Positions 32,257 through 36,481 of a stretch of DNA of 36,481 nt are shown in pieces. The first letter of the stretch is position 1, and every line of letters begins with the position of its first letter. The notes under the pieces were generated by a model that saw nothing but the letters and a program-made list of their open reading frames with translations, did no database searches and had not been told where the DNA came from. The DNA is from B1-G15 sp964346135 (GTDB taxonomy: Archaea > Thermoproteota > Bathyarchaeia > Bathyarchaeales > Bathyarchaeaceae): assembly GCA_964346135.1 (NCBI GenBank), contig CAYFTS010000127.1, positions 1 through 36,481 on the forward strand, in the 5' to 3' direction. A program made the position numbers and the translations under genes.

Positions 32257-33454
32257 CTGAAAACTCCTCCAATGCCTCTTTCACCATGGTCTCTTCTTTC
32301 CTCACCAACGGATCGATAAGATTAACGGCGAGTCTAGCAACCTTCTCCGCTTCTTCCCGAGCATAGCGTTCCAAGAAGATTTCGAAGAAATATTCAAAAG
32401 CCTTTGTCTTAAGGTCTTTCAGTTCGCCCTCAAATATGGAGCGGATCACCTCTTCAGAAACTTCTGTTTCAGTTAATCGAAGAAGCGGGCGAACTAGAAG
32501 CGCCTTCTTCGCTACCTCTCTGATTTTGGTGATGTCGATTTCTGCTCTTCCAGCTTCTGAAGGTAACACTCCCTTTAATACCGGAACAACTATTGCTCCA
32601 TCTTCATCAGCTTCCCTCACGAGTTGCACTGCCTTTTCAGTGATTTCTTTGGGGGTTAAGCCGCTGTAGTCATGATCTAAGATTATGAAGCGACGGGGGG
32701 TTTCAAGCTTGATGCGATGAAGTTTGGGAACCCCTTTTTCATTGACCTCCACATGGTAGAAGCCCTTCTCAATTTTAGCATCTTCATAGTTCACGGTTTC
32801 AGTGCACCCGCTATAGGCTAGAAGTCCCTTCTTGAATGGTCTTGTGCTCGGAACGTGAACGTGACCACCAGCATAATAATTGAAACCGTCTGGAAAAAGT
32901 TCGGATCGAGCCTCCGCCTCTATTTGAGGAAGGCTTACGCCAGGAATGTCCACTGCCATGTGAAAGAGAAAGATGTTGAAAAGAGAACGATTAGGCGTAG
33001 GCTTGTTTTGCTCCAGAAAATCGGGCAGTTGCTCCTCGGTTCTTCGCTTAGTTCGAAAATTCGGAACTCCATAGACATAACAACTCTCATTTTGCCAACA
33101 TGCGCCTTTACGGCGAGGCAGATAGCGAATTAGGCCAGCGCTATCCAAGGGGTTGAGGATGGTACCTGTGATTATGTTGGGCGCAGAGTCATGACTTCCA
33201 TCAACGGTCAGAACTGTGATTCCCGCGTCTTTCAGTTTCCTGAAACTGGTTATGGCGTTTTCGAGAGTGCTGTTGGATGGGCGGGCATGTTGAAACAGGT
33301 CGCCCGCAATAAGCATGAAATTCGGCTTCAGCGCAATGGTTTTGTCCACTACTTCTTTGAACGTCGTGTTGAAGTCTTCACGTCGAACTTCCAGATTGTA
33401 CTGTGCATAGCCAAGGTGCACGTCAGCCACGTGGACAAAACTGAAGGGTTTCAT
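32246..33454 (-). CDS. mre11: DNA double-strand-break nuclease Mre11
   Basis: A 402-residue calcineurin-like phosphoesterase, the nuclease of the Mre11-Rad50 complex. Metal motifs in order: DVHLG (11-15), GDLFQ (51-55), GSHD (86-89), the histidine in LFHMAVD (His165), and GGHVH (196-200). The third motif usually reads GNHD; Ser replaces the metal-contacting Asn. The C-terminal helical part (from about 330, FEYFFEIFLERYAREEAEKV) is the Rad50-binding region. It is the first gene of the operon, divergent from the Nudix gene at 33535 with 80 bases between. Confidence 0.94.
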   Translation of the reverse strand: MKPFSFVHVADVHLGYAQYNLEVRREDFNTTFKEVVDKTIALKPNFMLIAGDLFQHARPSNSTLENAITSFRKLKDAGITVLTVDGSHDSAPNIITGTILNPLDSAGLIRYLPRRKGACWQNESCYVYGVPNFRTKRRTEEQLPDFLEQNKPTPNRSLFNIFLFHMAVDIPGVSLPQIEAEARSELFPDGFNYYAGGHVHVPSTRPFKKGLLAYSGCTETVNYEDAKIEKGFYHVEVNEKGVPKLHRIKLETPRRFIILDHDYSGLTPKEITEKAVQLVREADEDGAIVVPVLKGVLPSEAGRAEIDITKIREVAKKALLVRPLLRLTETEVSEEVIRSIFEGELKDLKTKAFEYFFEIFLERYAREEAEKVARLAVNLIDPLVRKEETMVKEALEEFSVEN

Positions 33455-33534
33455 TGCCTCTCAACCTTAAGTTAATCAGCCCACTTTTAAGTGTAAAAGA
33501 AGAGTAAAAATATTTGTTGTTGGAGGCTTAAGAG

Positions 33535-33975
33535 TTGAGACGAGAATACCCTAAACAACCAATAGTAGGCGTTGGAGCACTCATTGTGTATGATGGAAAG
33601 CTTCTCATCGTGAAAAGAGGCGTGTACCCAGCTAAGGGCAAATGGAGTATTCCAGGAGGAGCCGTTGAACTTGGAGAGAAAATACGAGATGCTGTTATTC
33701 GAGAGGTGAAGGAAGAATGCGGCTTAGACGTGGAAATCGCGTCGGATAAGCCTCTAGACGCAATAGACAACCCTACAATGAGTAAAAATGGGCGCCTCAA
33801 ATATCACTATGTTTTTCTGCAGTTTCTGGTTCGACTGAAAAGCGGAGTTTTGAGACCAGCTAGCGACGTGTTGGATGCCAAGTGGGTTCCTTTCAACGAG
33901 GTGAAAACATATGACTTGACAAAATCGTTTCGTTCATTTTTCGAAAAACATCAAGACGAGCTAAAGAATATTTAA
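33535..33975 (+). CDS. Nudix hydrolase
   Basis: A 146-residue Nudix protein. The Nudix box (about 42-65) reads GGAVELGEKIRDAVIREVKE then ECGL, complete with the REVKEE core. The N-terminal VGVGALIVYDGKLLIVKRG is typical of MutT/ADP-ribose pyrophosphatase-like members; the substrate cannot be fixed. The start is a TTG with GGAGG 8 bases upstream (33522-33526). Its stop overlaps the herA stop on the other strand in a shared TTAA. Confidence 0.88.
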   Translation: MRREYPKQPIVGVGALIVYDGKLLIVKRGVYPAKGKWSIPGGAVELGEKIRDAVIREVKEECGLDVEIASDKPLDAIDNPTMSKNGRLKYHYVFLQFLVRLKSGVLRPASDVLDAKWVPFNEVKTYDLTKSFRSFFEKHQDELKNI

Positions 33976-35426
33976 TCCTTTTCAATGAAGAAGAGTCTAG
34001 TTTGTCCTGTCGTTTGAATGTCAAGAGTTTTCACTTTCACAGCTATTGGGAAATCTTTCACAACATTTCCAAGAACAAGACAATGATGAGGAGGCAAGTC
34101 TCGCGCAATGGACTTCACCGTTTCAGCATCCACCTTCGTTGCTCTAGACACTGCTTCCAAATCATGCTCATTAGTAAAGTTGAATAGAAAAATGTTGTCT
34201 GCTTGGCGATAAATATTCTCCCGTATGGTATTGGGCTGATTCGTAACAAAGGTGGTGAAGACACCTAAATGTCTCATCCTCGTGACGATGTCATCCCAGT
34301 AAGTCTCACGCAGGTAAAGATGCGCTTCCTCAGCAAAAAGAAAAACAGCCCTAATCTTCCACTGGCTCAAAAGTTCAACAAGCTTTCCGAGTATGTACTC
34401 CACTACAATCTGTCGATCTACTGGAGATGTATCCTGCAGATTTAAGATCAAGGCTCCGCCTTCGCGGATTCTATGGAAACTCTCTTCGAGACTAGTTGCT
34501 TCCACTGGCTTATCAGTGAAAAAACCGGAGTTTAACAGACTGTAATAGCGGGAAAAAAGCGCGTCCTTCACATGCTGATTACACTTCCAATTTCTGATGG
34601 TTTCACCTAGTTCATGTAGAGTGAGAAGGTTTCGTTCTTGAAGGAATCGCCATATGCGACGAAACTCTCGGGCAGAAGTGCCTGGGAGGTGAAGCGCGTG
34701 AATAAGAACGTTTAACATAACCCGTAGTTTCATCTGATCGAGCGTTACCTTGAAGTTAGATGCAGGCGTCAGCACGTGAATTTTGTTGTGATGTTGATTC
34801 TTTTCTCCATTTGATGAAAAGCCTAGATACGTGTACTCACCGTTAAGGTCTAAGACCACCGTCATAGCTCCGTGGTCTATTAGACCCAGAACAAGCAGCT
34901 TGGAGAGATGAGATTTTCCAGTTCCTTTCTTTCCCGTAACAATATTCAGTTTTCCATCAAGAGCACGAGCGTCAATAGTGAATTGAGACAATTCTTTAGT
35001 CTCACCAAGTTGAACAGGAAGGTCTTCGCTAATCTTGGCTAGGGTTAAGAGAGAGGCAGTTGGAAGCCTTTTGACGTTGGACTGGGAGCGTGAGGGAAGC
35101 CATGAAGCGTCAACGCTTAACCTTTCACCTTCTATAGTCCCTCGAATCTTGGAAACAAGCAGTCGTGAATCTTGGATGTATGTAATGTGGGAGGCTATGT
35201 CTAATGGGTCGAATTCCTCTTCATAAACAAGCTCGTTGGTGGTGGAGTTTCGCAGAAGCTCTTCTAAGATACCGGGAACATTGGCAAATTGTACATCAAT
35301 CACTTGCGCGATTAAGCTTCTGTGAGTGGTAGGGTCATCTATGAGGAGGTAGTCTCCCTTCTCCACATTCCCGCTTGGAAGAGCGAGAATCTGAACGGTG
35401 TTTCCCTCTTTTCTATACAGTCGCAT
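33972..35426 (-). CDS. herA: DNA end-resection helicase HerA
   Basis: A 484-residue FtsK/HerA-type hexameric ATPase. The N terminus (about 1-145) is the HAS barrel domain. Walker A GKKGTGKS lies at 165-172, Walker B in AVFLFAEEAHLYL (near 370), and the sensor region in FTTFVTNQPNTIRENIYRQA with the C-terminal arginine-rich part. It works with NurA to resect DNA ends made accessible by Mre11-Rad50, whose genes are on the same strand just past the Nudix gene. Its ATG is 3 bases after the nurA stop. Confidence 0.92.
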   Translation of the reverse strand: MRLYRKEGNTVQILALPSGNVEKGDYLLIDDPTTHRSLIAQVIDVQFANVPGILEELLRNSTTNELVYEEEFDPLDIASHITYIQDSRLLVSKIRGTIEGERLSVDASWLPSRSQSNVKRLPTASLLTLAKISEDLPVQLGETKELSQFTIDARALDGKLNIVTGKKGTGKSHLSKLLVLGLIDHGAMTVVLDLNGEYTYLGFSSNGEKNQHHNKIHVLTPASNFKVTLDQMKLRVMLNVLIHALHLPGTSAREFRRIWRFLQERNLLTLHELGETIRNWKCNQHVKDALFSRYYSLLNSGFFTDKPVEATSLEESFHRIREGGALILNLQDTSPVDRQIVVEYILGKLVELLSQWKIRAVFLFAEEAHLYLRETYWDDIVTRMRHLGVFTTFVTNQPNTIRENIYRQADNIFLFNFTNEHDLEAVSRATKVDAETVKSIARDLPPHHCLVLGNVVKDFPIAVKVKTLDIQTTGQTRLFFIEKD

Positions 35427-35429
35427 GGT

Positions 35430-36481
35430 CTAGCCCTCAGCGCCCTTTCCAAAAGACCCAAAGAGAAGTCGACGCACGTTTGGTCGCGTAACTATTTTTA
35501 ACCCACACTTTTGAGTTATGAAGCGTTGGATGCCAATCACTTCGTTAGCGGTGAAGGTTGAGAATATATGTGCTAAGCGCAGAGTTTCAGGGTAACTCTG
35601 AGAAAGCAAGTCGTTGCCGAGAAGTCTTTGTACGGCTTCAATTCCCTTCTCACGTTGAACTCCTTTGTCAATGTCTAACCTGAAGGAACAGCTTCCTCTG
35701 GTAAGCTTAGCTACGTAAATGTTTCCAAGAAAGCACATTGGGCTTGAAACGTGGGTAGGGACATTGCTGATTTGGAGCAGACAGGGCGGTGGATACTTCC
35801 ATACTAAGTCGGTTAGTCGGTGTCCAGAAATCCTTAAGTGAGTTATCTTGGAGAATGCTAAGACCGTGTTTAAGCGATTTCTAGCCATTTCTAAGAGTTG
35901 AGAAACGAAGTTTGCTGGGCTGTCAATGGTTCCAGCGGTTAGAGAGCCGTCCCACAGGATTATGCTGCGGTGTGAGGAGCAACTGACATCCATTTGAAGC
36001 CAGCGTTCTAGTAGGTTGCAAATTCTCATTTGCATGTTGATGAGACTAGGGGCATTAGTTTCTTCTGAAACTTTAAAGTAACATTGCCTAAGCATGTTGT
36101 AGATTTCTTTCTTGTTTTCCTCTGTTAGGTGAAAGGGAAAAGGTCCAAGATGAACACAGCGGTATCTGTCTTTTTCCTTCCAAACGATGGCTCCTCTTAC
36201 TGCGCATAACACTCCAGTTTGGGTTTCGCCAACATTTATGCTGGAAACGTCGATGGCAATGATTGTTGTGTCGTCGGATATGGATTTTAATGGGATTGGT
36301 TGTAACTTTGGGTAGGGGTGATGTAGAAAAGTTGGAGTGGCGTCTTGAAAGTTTTCTTTGGTGAATTCGTAAGATGTTGTTTCGTGGGGTTGGAAGTATT
36401 CTCCGTCGATTTTCTTCATGGATTTGCGGCTTAGTTCGATGAATCTTTGGGGGAGTTGTAGGTCTTCGAGGGGTTGAGGAA
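35430..36481 (-). CDS. nurA: Nuclease NurA, 5' end beyond the window
   Basis: At least 350 residues are visible. An ATG exists at 36419, but the frame stays open to the window edge and the upstream part (PQPLEDLQLPQRFIELSRKS before MKKIDGEYF) reads as real NurA N terminus, so the true start probably lies outside. NurA motifs: catalytic Asp in TIIAIDVSSINVGET, second motif IILWDGSLTAG, and late YVAKLTRGSCSFRLDID. It is the 5'-3' nuclease partner of HerA, first in the nurA-herA operon. Confidence 0.9.
   Translation of the reverse strand, partial: PQPLEDLQLPQRFIELSRKSMKKIDGEYFQPHETTSYEFTKENFQDATPTFLHHPYPKLQPIPLKSISDDTTIIAIDVSSINVGETQTGVLCAVRGAIVWKEKDRYRCVHLGPFPFHLTEENKKEIYNMLRQCYFKVSEETNAPSLINMQMRICNLLERWLQMDVSCSSHRSIILWDGSLTAGTIDSPANFVSQLLEMARNRLNTVLAFSKITHLRISGHRLTDLVWKYPPPCLLQISNVPTHVSSPMCFLGNIYVAKLTRGSCSFRLDIDKGVQREKGIEAVQRLLGNDLLSQSYPETLRLAHIFSTFTANEVIGIQRFITQKCGLKIVTRPNVRRLLFGSFGKGAEG

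Overview
The window reads as a mesophilic archaeal chromosome segment, most likely a Bathyarchaeia-type (former MCG) Thermoproteota lineage or a relative. Supporting signs are an archaeal Mre11-Rad50 operon and HerA-NurA operon, a short archaeal-type adenylosuccinate synthetase, TATA-box promoters close to start codons, several TTG starts, T-tract terminators, and a secreted-protein repertoire (clostripain-type protease, cohesin and dockerin modules, peptide ABC importer) of the kind proposed for sediment archaea that live on detrital protein. The phylum assignment is inference; no rRNA gene or other phylogenetic marker lies in the window.

Layout. (1) 1-6693, minus strand: a block of secreted or surface proteins. 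There are three cohesin-like proteins (one cut by the window edge, one with a C-terminal membrane anchor, one with PKD and CARDB domains), a six-bladed-propeller/CARDB/dockerin protein, and a family 5 solute-binding protein that also ends in a dockerin. (2) 6891-11586, plus strand, divergent from the binding protein: the rest of the peptide importer (two permeases, two ATPases). (3) 11776-14024: a small unknown gene, a decayed MttB-family remnant and a secreted clostripain-like protease. (4) 14096-21583: a BKACE (DUF849) enzyme, an N-acyl-D-amino-acid deacylase, an M20-fold peptidase with altered metal ligands, a small zinc-finger protein, a VOC protein and acetoacetyl-CoA synthetase. (5) 21878-28047: a class III aminotransferase, a fold-III PLP decarboxylase, an intact MttB-family methyltransferase without pyrrolysine, and a saccharopine-dehydrogenase-like oxidoreductase. 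(6) 28286-36481: information and housekeeping genes: purA, an eL22-like ribosomal protein gene, a small helical protein, rad50-mre11, a Nudix hydrolase and herA-nurA (nurA cut by the window edge).

How they may work together: extracellular proteolysis, capture of peptides by a binding protein that could be docked onto cohesin-bearing surface proteins, import by DppBCDF, and intracellular processing by deacylase, peptidase, aminotransferase and decarboxylase. BKACE reactions release acetoacetate, which acetoacetyl-CoA synthetase can recover as acetoacetyl-CoA. The most unusual items are the dockerin-bearing binding protein encoded among cohesin proteins, the eukaryote-type eL22 homologue, the M20 protein lacking canonical zinc ligands, and the decayed second MttB copy. 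No tRNA, rRNA, CRISPR array or insertion sequence was recognised.
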